Assembly: GCA_002897635.1 (NCBI GenBank) | Contig: BDTD01000018.1 | Coordinates: 124,001 to 188,000, forward strand | DNA length: 64,000 nt | Reading direction: 5' to 3' | Origin: a bacterium BMS3Abin11 | GTDB taxonomy: Bacteria; Pseudomonadota; Gammaproteobacteria; BMS3Bbin11 | Shown here: in pieces, positions 8,480-16,109 of the stretch | Position numbering within the stretch: the first letter of the stretch is position 1 | Layout of the letters: every line of letters begins with the position of its first letter | Translations under genes and position numbers: made by a program | Notes under the pieces: generated by a model | Databases searched by the model: none | The model's input: only the letters and a program-made list of their open reading frames with translations | What the model was told of the DNA's origin: nothing

Positions 8480-9691
8480 ATGAAAAAAAGGTCTGTCGTC
8501 ATCATCATTGCATTTGTCATTATCCTAATTGGTTTTTTTACGTGGCGTTTTATTCGTCCGATGGAAATATTTGTCGTTGATGATCGCTTTGCCTGGCCTG
8601 TTGATACATCTAAGGTGCCGCCTGTGCTGGGTGACCTGAGTGCAGAGACTTGCGGTTCGTGCCATACGGAATTTTATCAGGAATGGCGTACAACAATACA
8701 CAGTCAGGCCTGGACCGATCCGTATTTTCAGGCTGACTGGAAGTTTGAAGATAAACGAGATAGTTGCCGTCTGTGTCACACTCCACTCGATCGTCAGCAA
8801 CCACAGACTGTTCTGGGTTATCGGGATGCATCTAAATGGGACCCAGTGCTTGAGGATAATCCGAATTTTGATCCCAAACTTCAACACGAGGGTGTGACCT
8901 GCGCCGCCTGTCACTACCGTGAGGGGAAAATAGTGGGCGTACTCGACAATGTCAATGCACCACATCCGGTAAAGAAGCTGGATAATCCGAATGAAGTCTG
9001 CGTTCGCTGTCATGTAGTCGACGGCAAGCGCTGGGATACCTTTTACCGCTTTCCTCCCTGTGGCACGGTGACTGAAATTCAATCGAACAGTGGTGCGGTG
9101 AGCCGGTCTGGTGAAACAATAGTGAAAGATATCGCTTCATTGGGCTGTGTCGATTGCCACATGCCAGCGATTAAGCGGCCACTGGTAGAGGGCGGTGTTG
9201 TGCGTAATGCACGGCAGCATTTATGGCGTGGTGGACATGATCCAGAAATGGTCAGGAAAGCCTTTACGGCGAGCCTGTTTGAAGAAAAATTAAAGGAGAA
9301 AAATAAAAGAAAGTTCACCTTCAAAATCACCAATACAGGAGCTCGCCACTATCTGCCTACGGGTACACCGGATCGATATCTATCAGTCAATATGAGGCTA
9401 CTTGATTCGCAGGGAAAGATACTAAAGGAAGAGAATCATAAACTTATACGGAATATGATGTGGCGGCCGTTTATTATTGATCTGTCCGATACGCGTCTTG
9501 CTTATGGTAAGCCGCGTGAGTACTCCATGGAATATTCAACTGGCGAATTTAACAATGTCGCTGCCATGGAGGTGAAAGTACGCTATCACCTGGTCAATGA
9601 GAACAGGGTTAAGCGAATAAACTATCAAAGTCAGGAACCTATTGATTATGAAGTGTTCTCAAAGCGTATCGATCTTTCAGAAGCCGAATGA
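8480..9691 (+). CDS. Membrane-anchored pentaheme c-type cytochrome
   Basis: A 403-residue protein with an N-terminal membrane helix (about 5-23) and five CxxCH heme-attachment motifs: CGSCH, CRLCH, CAACH, CVRCH and CVDCH, all within residues about 55-230. The C-terminal 170 residues lack hemes and look beta-rich. The layout resembles cytochrome c554-type multiheme proteins, with an uncleaved anchor putting it on the periplasmic side. CAGGAG precedes the ATG. It sits 10 bases before a flavoprotein disulfide-reductase-like gene in the same operon, so electron exchange with the quinone pool or a periplasmic acceptor is plausible. The substrate is unknown. Confidence 0.86.
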   Translation: MKKRSVVIIIAFVIILIGFFTWRFIRPMEIFVVDDRFAWPVDTSKVPPVLGDLSAETCGSCHTEFYQEWRTTIHSQAWTDPYFQADWKFEDKRDSCRLCHTPLDRQQPQTVLGYRDASKWDPVLEDNPNFDPKLQHEGVTCAACHYREGKIVGVLDNVNAPHPVKKLDNPNEVCVRCHVVDGKRWDTFYRFPPCGTVTEIQSNSGAVSRSGETIVKDIASLGCVDCHMPAIKRPLVEGGVVRNARQHLWRGGHDPEMVRKAFTASLFEEKLKEKNKRKFTFKITNTGARHYLPTGTPDRYLSVNMRLLDSQGKILKEENHKLIRNMMWRPFIIDLSDTRLAYGKPREYSMEYSTGEFNNVAAMEVKVRYHLVNENRVKRINYQSQEPIDYEVFSKRIDLSEAE

Positions 9692-9701
9692 GTAAAAATA
9701 A

Positions 9702-11126
9702 ATGAAAAAGTTTGACCTGGTGGTTATCGGTGGTGGGACAGGCGGACTTATTGTCACCAGTGTTGCCGCACAATTAGGTCTAAAAGTGGTAATGATCGAA
9801 CGACGTGACAAGCTCGGCGGAGATTGTTTACAGACAGGATGTGTGCCAAGTAAAACTCTTATTCATGCTGCAAAAGTCGCTTCATTAATGCGGCGGGCAG
9901 ATGAATATGGACTTAAAGCCGTCGAGCCAGAGGTTGACCTTGGCCGAGTCAGCGACCACGTTCAGTCCGTCATTGATCAGATTCAGGTGCATGATGATCC
10001 TGAGCGTTTTCGAGACTATGGTGCGGAAGTGATATTTGGCCACGCCTGCTTCACCGATCCGAACACTGTTGAGGTCAATGGTCAAAGCATAGAGGGTAAA
10101 CGCTTTGTTATCGCTACCGGTTCCAGTCCTTTTATACCGCCGATTCCGGGACTCGATGAGGTACCGTACCTGACTAATGAAAATATATTTTCCCTTCGAC
10201 AATTGCCTGCGAGACTGATTGTACTAGGCGGCGGTGCGATCGGGGTGGAGATGGCACAGGCATACGCCAGGCTGGGCAGTCATGTGACGATCGTTGAACG
10301 GCTGCCGCATCTGCTGCCGCAGGAAGATCCTGAGATTAGTGACATACTGGCTGAAAGCTTAAAAGAGGAAGGCATAGACATCCTTACCACCACATCGGCG
10401 GAGCGTGTCAGCAAGACAGATGATATCTATCATATGCGATGCAGTCGTAAAAATGAGAGCGAGATTGAACTTGAATGCGATGCTTTGCTGGTGGCTGTCG
10501 GCAGAAGACCCAACGTAGAAGGCATGGGGCTGGATGCTGCGGGAGTTGAATACGATAACAGGGGCATCAAGGTCGACAGACGATTGCGCAGCACAAGCAG
10601 GCATATCTTTGCCTGCGGCGATGTGGCCGGGCCTTACCCGTTTACTCACATGGCGGAATACCAGGCTGGTATCGTTATCAGCAATGCCATATTTCGTTTC
10701 CCGAAGAAAATCAGTTACCGGGTAGTCCCCTGGGTAACCTACAGTGATCCGGAACTGGCCAGGGTAGGCATCACAGAACAACAGGCAAAAGAGCAGGGCA
10801 TGGAAGTAGATGTCCTGAGATTCCCTTTCAGCGGTATTGACCGAGCCCTGGCAGAGGTCGAGACTGTCGGTGAGATGAAGTTGATCTCCCGCAAGGGTAA
10901 AATACTTGGTGCAACAATACTTGGCCCACATGCAGGTGAGCTGATTCATGAAATTGTACTGGCCATGCAGGCTGGACTGAAGATAGGCGACATTTCAGCT
11001 ACTATTCATGCCTACCCGACATTGGCACAGATTAGTCGTAGAACAGTGAATACCTATTACGGTAAAAAGCTGTTCAGTGACCGCACCCGAAAGGTGGTAG
11101 GCTGGATAAATAGACTGTTGCCATGA
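9702..11126 (+). CDS. Mercuric-reductase-like FAD/NAD(P) disulfide oxidoreductase
   Basis: A 474-residue class I pyridine nucleotide-disulfide oxidoreductase. It has an FAD-binding GGGTGG near residue 10, a redox-active disulfide CLQTGCVPSKT near 43-53, an NAD(P)-binding GGGAIGVEMAQ near 176, a second FAD motif FACGDVAG near 305 and the dimerisation domain with an HAYPT motif at the end. There is no N-terminal HMA domain and no C-terminal vicinal cysteine pair, so mercury reduction itself is doubtful. In many bacteria this subfamily is fused or adjacent to TVP38 proteins, as here. It probably reduces a small thiol, disulfide or quinone partner; the substrate is unresolved. Confidence 0.87.
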   Translation: MKKFDLVVIGGGTGGLIVTSVAAQLGLKVVMIERRDKLGGDCLQTGCVPSKTLIHAAKVASLMRRADEYGLKAVEPEVDLGRVSDHVQSVIDQIQVHDDPERFRDYGAEVIFGHACFTDPNTVEVNGQSIEGKRFVIATGSSPFIPPIPGLDEVPYLTNENIFSLRQLPARLIVLGGGAIGVEMAQAYARLGSHVTIVERLPHLLPQEDPEISDILAESLKEEGIDILTTTSAERVSKTDDIYHMRCSRKNESEIELECDALLVAVGRRPNVEGMGLDAAGVEYDNRGIKVDRRLRSTSRHIFACGDVAGPYPFTHMAEYQAGIVISNAIFRFPKKISYRVVPWVTYSDPELARVGITEQQAKEQGMEVDVLRFPFSGIDRALAEVETVGEMKLISRKGKILGATILGPHAGELIHEIVLAMQAGLKIGDISATIHAYPTLAQISRRTVNTYYGKKLFSDRTRKVVGWINRLLP

Positions 11127-11137
11127 ATGATTTATTT

Positions 11138-11286
11138 AACCGCACAGGACGCAAAGGAATGCAGAGATAAAAAATGTGATTATAATTGGTGCGTCTCTTG
11201 TATAAAATTATGGGTAAGCAGGTGGGCGAGACTCTTTCCACAAATTAACTGTCTTTCTCTGCGTTCCTTTGTGTCCTCTGTGGTTA
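11138..11286. repeat. Inverted-repeat element, copy 1 (cacaggacgcaaagg type)
   Basis: Arms of about 29 bases (11138-11166 and 11258-11286) pair as an imperfect inverted repeat around a 90-base centre. The right arm reads CTCTGCGTTCC then TTTGTGTCCTCTGTGG. A related copy lies at 19749-19891. It fills most of the gap between the flavoprotein and ArsS-type genes and may fold into a long hairpin in the transcript. It has no coding content. Confidence 0.7.
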
Positions 11287-11316
11287 ATAACATATCTTTA
11301 AGGATTACAAAATTAC

Positions 11317-12276
11317 ATGCTAGCAACTTTACCATTACTTGAAGAAACCGATTTTCCAGATATCAAACGGGAGAAGCTGGAAATTTTGCAAGTTAATCTT
11401 GGCTATCTTTGTAACCAGAGTTGTCTGCACTGCCATGTTGATGCCGGTCCGAATCGAAAGGAGCAGATGAATCGGCAAACGGTAGATGATCTGATCAAAT
11501 TTCTGCAAAACACAAATATCCGGACACTGGATATTACCGGCGGCGCACCAGAGATAAATGAACACTTTCGTTATCTGGTGAAGGCTGCCAGAAGACATGG
11601 GGTGCATATAATTGATCGTTGTAACCTGACCATACTGAATGAACCTGGGCAGGAAGATCTCGCAGAATTTTTAGCCTCACATCGGGTTGAAGTTGTCGCT
11701 TCCATGCCCTGTTACCTTAAGGATAATGTTGATGCGCAACGTGGCAAGGGTGTTTACCGATCAAGTATCACCGGCCTGCACAAACTCAATGAGCTTGGAT
11801 ATGGAAAACCAGACACAGGGTTAACGCTGAATTTGATGTATAACCCACAGGGCCCGTCACTACCTCCTCCACAAGATACACTGGAAGCAGATTATAAACG
11901 TGAATTACAACATCGAGAAGGCGTGGAATTTAATAGTCTTTTTGTTTTAGTCAATATGCCCATCAAACGCTTCGGTAGCATGTTGATATCAAAGGGTCAG
12001 TTCCATGAGTATATGCAACTGCTTAAAGATACCTACAAGGCATCAAATCTGAACGGCATTATGTGTCGTACTCTGATCAGTGTGGACTGGCAGGGCTACG
12101 TTTATGATTGTGATTTTAATCAGATGCTGGAACTTCCGTTGCTCATTCATGGTCGAACAAGAACACATATAAACCAGATTAGTATTGATGCCCTGATGGA
12201 GAACCCCATCGTCATTAGGAATCATTGTTATGGTTGTACGGCTGGTCAGGGTTGTAGTTGTAGCGGGGCGTTGTAA
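11317..12276 (+). CDS. arsS: ArsS-type radical SAM protein (arsenosugar biosynthesis)
   Basis: A 319-residue radical SAM enzyme. The 4Fe-4S/SAM motif CNQSCLHCH (CxxxCxxC) is near residues 32-40, and the C-terminal cysteine-rich tail CYGCTAGQGCSCSGAL is characteristic of the ArsS/DUF3641 family. ArsS acts after ArsM to convert dimethylarsenate toward arsenosugars by adding a 5-deoxyadenosyl group. An arsM gene follows 1.4 kb downstream with two glycosyltransferases between, which supports this role. The start ATG follows an AAGGAT-containing leader. Family membership is strong; the exact product made here is inferred. Confidence 0.87.
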   Translation: MLATLPLLEETDFPDIKREKLEILQVNLGYLCNQSCLHCHVDAGPNRKEQMNRQTVDDLIKFLQNTNIRTLDITGGAPEINEHFRYLVKAARRHGVHIIDRCNLTILNEPGQEDLAEFLASHRVEVVASMPCYLKDNVDAQRGKGVYRSSITGLHKLNELGYGKPDTGLTLNLMYNPQGPSLPPPQDTLEADYKRELQHREGVEFNSLFVLVNMPIKRFGSMLISKGQFHEYMQLLKDTYKASNLNGIMCRTLISVDWQGYVYDCDFNQMLELPLLIHGRTRTHINQISIDALMENPIVIRNHCYGCTAGQGCSCSGAL

Positions 12277-12379
12277 AGGCAGGGGGAAAGATTGAAGGGG
12301 AAAGGTAAAAGATTGAGGACTACGGGCTAAGGACTATTATAAGGATTATGATTTGGGGAGTATGTGATGAAGGTCAAAG

Positions 12380-13054
12380 ATGAAAATTTCTATCATTATA
12401 CCCACGCGCAATGAAGCAGAGAATATAATCAGGCTGTTACAGTCATTGCAGGTGTTTCGTAAAAGCGGCCATGAGTTAATTTTAGTTGATGGTCATAGTG
12501 AAGATGAAACTGCCAGTATTGCCGGGCCATTGGTCGACAAGCTGATAAAAACATCAGCCAGCCGGGCCCTGCAAATGAATACCGGTGCCGACGAGGCGAC
12601 AGGAGATGTTTTGTGGTTCCTGCATGCTGATAGTGTAGTTCCGGAACAGGCGGATAAGCTGATCATCAATGCGGTGACGATGGAGACTTATACCTGGGGC
12701 CGATTTGATATTCGCTTAAGCGGTCGACAGCGGCTCTTGCGTCTTGTGGAATCGAGTATGAATCTGCGGTCACGGTTAACCGGTATCGCCACCGGTGATC
12801 AGGGTGTTTTTGTTAGTCGTGGGCTGTTCTACAAGGCCGGTGGTTTCCCACAGCAGCACCTGATGGAAGATATTGCCCTGAGTAAGCATCTGAAAAAATT
12901 CCAGGCTCCAATTTGCTTACGTGAAAAGCTGGAGACTTCAAGTCGACGATGGGAGCAACGTGGCATTATTCGTACTATTTTACTGATGTGGCGACTTCGG
13001 ATGGCATATTCTCTCGGAGTACCTGCGGACAAACTGGCAATGCACTATGATTGA
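12380..13054 (+). CDS. Family 2 glycosyltransferase, rSAM-associated type 2 (TIGR04283-like)
   Basis: A 224-residue GT-A fold enzyme with the N-terminal SIIIPTRNEAENI strand-loop, an LVDGHSEDET motif, a DxD-like HADS near residue 75 and the GDQGVFVSR segment typical of the transferase type named TIGR04283. These genes accompany ArsS-like radical SAM enzymes and the TIGR04282 transferase, and are proposed to act in arsenosugar synthesis. AAGG lies 6 bases before the ATG. The sugar donor and acceptor are not known. Confidence 0.85.
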   Translation: MKISIIIPTRNEAENIIRLLQSLQVFRKSGHELILVDGHSEDETASIAGPLVDKLIKTSASRALQMNTGADEATGDVLWFLHADSVVPEQADKLIINAVTMETYTWGRFDIRLSGRQRLLRLVESSMNLRSRLTGIATGDQGVFVSRGLFYKAGGFPQQHLMEDIALSKHLKKFQAPICLREKLETSSRRWEQRGIIRTILLMWRLRMAYSLGVPADKLAMHYD

Positions 13055-13062
13055 TCAAGGCA

Positions 13063-13701
13063 ATGATTAATAAGGATTTCAAATACCCGTCTGCAACAAT
13101 TCTTGTCTTTGCTAAAGCCCCTGTGGAGGGAAAAGTGAAGACCCGACTGGCGAGCAGTATCGGTGATGAAGCGGCCCTACGTTTCCATGAACAGATGCTT
13201 GAGCGTACGCTGGAGATGGTGTGCAAATACAAGCTTGCCAGTGTGGAATTGCATGTTTCAGGAAGTCCTGATCACCCGCTGATTCAGTCATTGGCCAAAC
13301 AATACGGTATCATTGTCAGACTACAGCAGGGGAGCGACCTGGGTGAGAGGATGCATTATGCTCTTGAACAATCTCTCCTTGGTAGCCGCTACTGCGTATT
13401 AATAGGAACGGATTGTCCGGCGATGAATGTTGACTATCTGGCCAACGCGCTTACTGCACTGGTGCGAGGGCAGGATGTAGTATTGGGGCCAGCAGAAGAT
13501 GGCGGCTACGTGCTTATTGGAGCGCGACAGCTAAGCAGAGACTGGTTTAGTGATATCGCATGGGGTAGTCGTCAGGTACTCGAACAGAGTCGGCAGAAGA
13601 TAATGGCCAAAGGTGTACAGCTTGAAGAATTACAAACTCTCTGGGATGTGGATAAGATAACAGATTTTCAGCGTTGGCAGCTACAAACTGGCACGTGCTA
13701 G
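13063..13701 (+). CDS. TIGR04282-like glycosyltransferase (DUF2064), arsenosugar cluster
   Basis: A 212-residue nucleotidyl/glycosyl-transferase-like protein. It has a FAKAPVEGKVKTRLA phosphate-binding start, LIGTDCPAM near residue 112 and LGPAEDGGYVLIGA near 140, all hallmarks of DUF2064/TIGR04282. The frame also opens at a TTG at 13051 that overlaps the previous stop (TTGA). The ATG at 13063 is chosen as the more usual codon, but neither has a good Shine-Dalgarno sequence. The gene is paired with the TIGR04283-like transferase and presumably acts in the same arsenosugar or related pathway. Confidence 0.82.
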   Translation: MINKDFKYPSATILVFAKAPVEGKVKTRLASSIGDEAALRFHEQMLERTLEMVCKYKLASVELHVSGSPDHPLIQSLAKQYGIIVRLQQGSDLGERMHYALEQSLLGSRYCVLIGTDCPAMNVDYLANALTALVRGQDVVLGPAEDGGYVLIGARQLSRDWFSDIAWGSRQVLEQSRQKIMAKGVQLEELQTLWDVDKITDFQRWQLQTGTC

Positions 13702-13721
13702 CATTAAACTTACGTAAATAT

Positions 13722-14552
13722 ATGGTAACTATTTCGGAGAGTATCTTGAGCCAGCTTAAAGAAGACGTAATACGCCAGACAGTGAGAAAAGCCTATGCAG
13801 AGGTAGCTGAAGCAGATACCAGCGGGGGCTGTTGCGGAGAAGCAAATTCCTGCTGTGGTGTTTCAGATGATGAACAGATCAACGCCATCATTTCAACCCG
13901 TCTGGGATATACGCAGGACGATCGGGATACTGTGCCTGGTGGTTCGGACATGGGACTGGGATGTGGTAACCCGCGTGCGATCGCCAGCCTGAAAGTTGGT
14001 GAGGCTGTTCTGGATCTGGGTAGTGGGGGGGGCTTTGATGCATTCCTGGCGGCACAGGAAGTGGGTGAAACCGGCCATGTTATCGGTGTTGATATGACCC
14101 CGTCTATGATAAGCAAGGCAAGAGCTAATGTAGAAAAGGCTAAATATTCACAGGTGGAGTTCCGTCTCGGTGAGATCGAGCATCTACCTGTTGCCGATAG
14201 CAGTATTGATGTCATTATCTCCAATTGTGTGATCAATTTGTCTCCTGATAAGTCACTGGTGTTTAAAGAAATGTTTCGCGTGCTGAAAAACGGTGGCAGG
14301 CTGGCGATCTCCGATGTGGTGGCGAGCGTGGAACTGCCTGAATCCATGCGCAATGACCCTTACCTGCACTCTGCCTGTGTAGGGGGCGCAGCAACAATTG
14401 AATCTCTTGAGAAAATCATACAACAGGCTGGTTTCATTAATATAATTATCCAGCCTAAGGATGAATCACGTGAATTTATCCGTGATTGGGTGCCTGGATC
14501 AAAAGCGGAAGATTATGTGGTGTCAGCGACTATAGAAGGAATTAAGAGCTAA
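13722..14552 (+). CDS. arsM: Arsenite S-adenosylmethionine methyltransferase ArsM
   Basis: A 276-residue class I methyltransferase. The SAM motif is VLDLGSGGGFD near residue 97. Arsenic-binding cysteines appear in GLGCGNPRA, SNCVINLSP and SACVGGA, matching the conserved ArsM cysteines, with an additional N-terminal pair cluster GGCCGEANSCCG. It methylates As(III) stepwise. A TTG at 13746 has a well-spaced CGGAGAG (13735-13741), whereas the ATG at 13722 lacks one, so the true start may be 13746 (268 residues). It is the last enzyme gene of the arsenic set. Confidence 0.92.
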   Translation: MVTISESILSQLKEDVIRQTVRKAYAEVAEADTSGGCCGEANSCCGVSDDEQINAIISTRLGYTQDDRDTVPGGSDMGLGCGNPRAIASLKVGEAVLDLGSGGGFDAFLAAQEVGETGHVIGVDMTPSMISKARANVEKAKYSQVEFRLGEIEHLPVADSSIDVIISNCVINLSPDKSLVFKEMFRVLKNGGRLAISDVVASVELPESMRNDPYLHSACVGGAATIESLEKIIQQAGFINIIIQPKDESREFIRDWVPGSKAEDYVVSATIEGIKS

Positions 14553-14669
14553 GCCCGTGCTCTTCACATTTCTCATATTCTTTCTATACATTTAAGGGCA
14601 CCCTTAAGCTGTAATACCTGACAAATATAGGATCAATAATAAGCGAACAAACAAAGGAGAAAAAGATTT

Positions 14670-15263
14670 ATGCTACATCATGTTGTTGGAGTGTTTACCC
14701 ATCCTAAAAAAGAGTGGGAGACTGTTCGCGATGAACAATGTAACCTCAAAGACTGTTATCTCAAACATGTTTTGCTGCTTGCCGCGATTGCTCCAATAAG
14801 CCTCTTTATTGGTGCTTCGCAGGTAGGCTGGACCATTGTTGGTAAGACACATCTACTGACGATATCCAGTACCCTGCCAATGGCCATTGGGTTCTATTTG
14901 TCTTCTCTGATTGGTGTCTACATTATGGGTCGTGCGATTCACTGGATGGCTACCACTTTTGATGCTGAGGTAAGCCTGGAAAAATCCGTGTTGATTGCAA
15001 CAACCATTGCAACGCCACTATTTCTTAGTGGCATCATCGTGATAATCCCTGTTGTGTGGTTGATTATGCTGGTTGGAATGGTTGCGTCAGGTTACACCGT
15101 TTACCTGATGTACACGGGTATTCCAATTGTTTTAAATATCGAACCGGAGCGTGGGTTTATTCTGGCGAGTGGTGTGTTAACGGTTGGTCTGGTGACTATG
15201 GTGGGTGTGCTCGTTACGACGGTTATATTATGGGGTATGGGGTTTGGGCCGCAACACGCATAG
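14670..15263 (+). CDS. Yip1-family membrane protein
   Basis: A 197-residue protein with five hydrophobic segments after a short amphipathic start (FTHPKKEWETVRDE), the typical opening of bacterial Yip1-domain proteins. AAAGGAG lies upstream of the ATG. It follows arsM by 117 bases and may be the last gene of the island, but could have its own promoter. Bacterial Yip1 proteins have no established biochemical role; a membrane-organising or transport-accessory function is possible. Confidence 0.75.
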   Translation: MLHHVVGVFTHPKKEWETVRDEQCNLKDCYLKHVLLLAAIAPISLFIGASQVGWTIVGKTHLLTISSTLPMAIGFYLSSLIGVYIMGRAIHWMATTFDAEVSLEKSVLIATTIATPLFLSGIIVIIPVVWLIMLVGMVASGYTVYLMYTGIPIVLNIEPERGFILASGVLTVGLVTMVGVLVTTVILWGMGFGPQHA

Positions 15264-15270
15264 CCCTTGC

Positions 15271-15675
15271 TTAGCCCTTTAAATCAATCCTGTCTATGAT
15301 AGGACAGCCATCAGCAGAACCTCTACAGAGATTTAATAATAATTGCAGTTCATTACGTAGTATTGTTAATTCTTCAAGGTGACACTCAATGTCGCTCAGC
15401 TTGTTGGCGGTTAGTTCCCGAACCTCATTTTTTGCGTGTTGAGGGTCTTCACGCATTTTCAGCAGATTAGCAATCTCTGCCAGACTGAAATTCATTTTCT
15501 GAGCACGTTGTATGAAGCGCAGGCGTGAAAGATCACGGTCATCATATTGGCGAATACCGCTGTCTGTTCTAGCGACAGGGGGCAGGAGTTTGATTTTTTC
15601 ATAATAGCGTAGAGTGTCAGCGCTGATACACAGTTGCTCCTTAACATCACCAATGCGGTAGAATCGGTTGTTCAT
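15271..15675 (-). CDS. MerR-family transcriptional regulator
   Basis: A 134-residue protein with a MerR winged helix (YRIGDVKEQLCISADTLRYY), a long dimerisation helix (about 80-115) and a C-terminal loop CRGSADGC that resembles the metal-binding loops of CueR/ZntR/MerR proteins. A cysteine in the HTH region (near 16) is also present. It converges on the Yip1 gene with a 7-base gap. Its own promoter carries the diagnostic 19-bp spacer and dyad. The effector is most likely a thiophilic metal or a redox signal; which one cannot be told. Confidence 0.87.
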   Translation of the reverse strand: MNNRFYRIGDVKEQLCISADTLRYYEKIKLLPPVARTDSGIRQYDDRDLSRLRFIQRAQKMNFSLAEIANLLKMREDPQHAKNEVRELTANKLSDIECHLEELTILRNELQLLLNLCRGSADGCPIIDRIDLKG

Positions 15676-15706
15676 GAGATATGGCCTCGTGAATACTTAT
15701 GATAAA

Positions 15707-15737
15707 AGTATACTACCTGTAGCCAACTCCAGGTCAA
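15707..15737 (-). promoter_or_regulatory. MerR-type promoter with 19-bp spacer and operator dyad
   Basis: Read on the minus strand, -35 TTGACC (15737-15732) and -10 TATACT (15712-15707) are separated by exactly 19 bp, the abnormally long spacer of MerR-controlled promoters. A dyad fills the spacer, ACCTG-t-AG-N4-CT-c-CAGGT at 15715-15734. It would drive the MerR gene itself (start 15675), indicating autoregulation. Confidence 0.75.
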
Positions 15738-15856
15738 GAAATTTCATGTGTTTTCATTTTTTCAGGGTACATCCATAAATACTGGTAAATGTTAGATTGT
15801 GGTTCAGAACCTGTAATATGGGACAGGGATCGCGCGTTTACTCAATGAAATTTTGA

Positions 15857-16014
15857 AGGAGCGTTGCCCACGGCGCAATGATTTTAGGTAAAAGATGAAA
15901 GACTCGGGACAAAGGATAAAAAATCATGAAAATATCAACTTCCAGTTCTTTCGTCTTTTGTCCTTCGTCCTGGGTCCTTTGTCTAAAAAACTTTGCGCCG
16001 AGGACAAGGCTCCT
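15857..16014. repeat. Nested inverted repeats upstream of the glutamate-synthase-like gene
   Basis: Outer arms (15858-15878 and 15993-16013) match at 18 of 21 positions as an inverted repeat (GGAGC...CGGCGCAA against TTGCGCCG...GGCTCC). Inside them lies a second inverted pair built from GGGACAAAGGA-type words (about 15886-15924 and 15949-15991). The same inner words recur at 63200 and 63530. The rest of the 434-base gap 15676-16109 holds the MerR promoter and nothing else recognised. Confidence 0.7.
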
Positions 16015-16109
16015 ACAAATGAATAGAGATATCCCTGTGGCTTGAGCAGGGAACTAGAGCAGCTTTTTAACGGTCAACAGAATTATAATTACATGTGGAA
16101 ACGAAGAGT

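Noticed and set aside
8259-8483. 74-codon plus-strand frame between the HMA-like and cytochrome genes
   Set aside because: It overlaps the HMA-like gene, has no ribosome binding site and no recognisable composition. The gap appears non-coding.
9702-11126. True mercuric reductase (MerA)
   Set aside because: There is no HMA domain and no C-terminal cysteine pair, and no merT/merP genes nearby; called only mercuric-reductase-like.
12277-12379. Possible copy of the GGGACAAAGGA-type repeat in the ArsS-glycosyltransferase gap
   Set aside because: Purine-rich and with similar words, but I found no inverted partner arm.
14592-14607. Palindrome TTAAGGGCACCCTTAA resembling two fused miniature-element ends
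   Set aside because: Only 16 bases and no internal element sequence; coincidence cannot be excluded.
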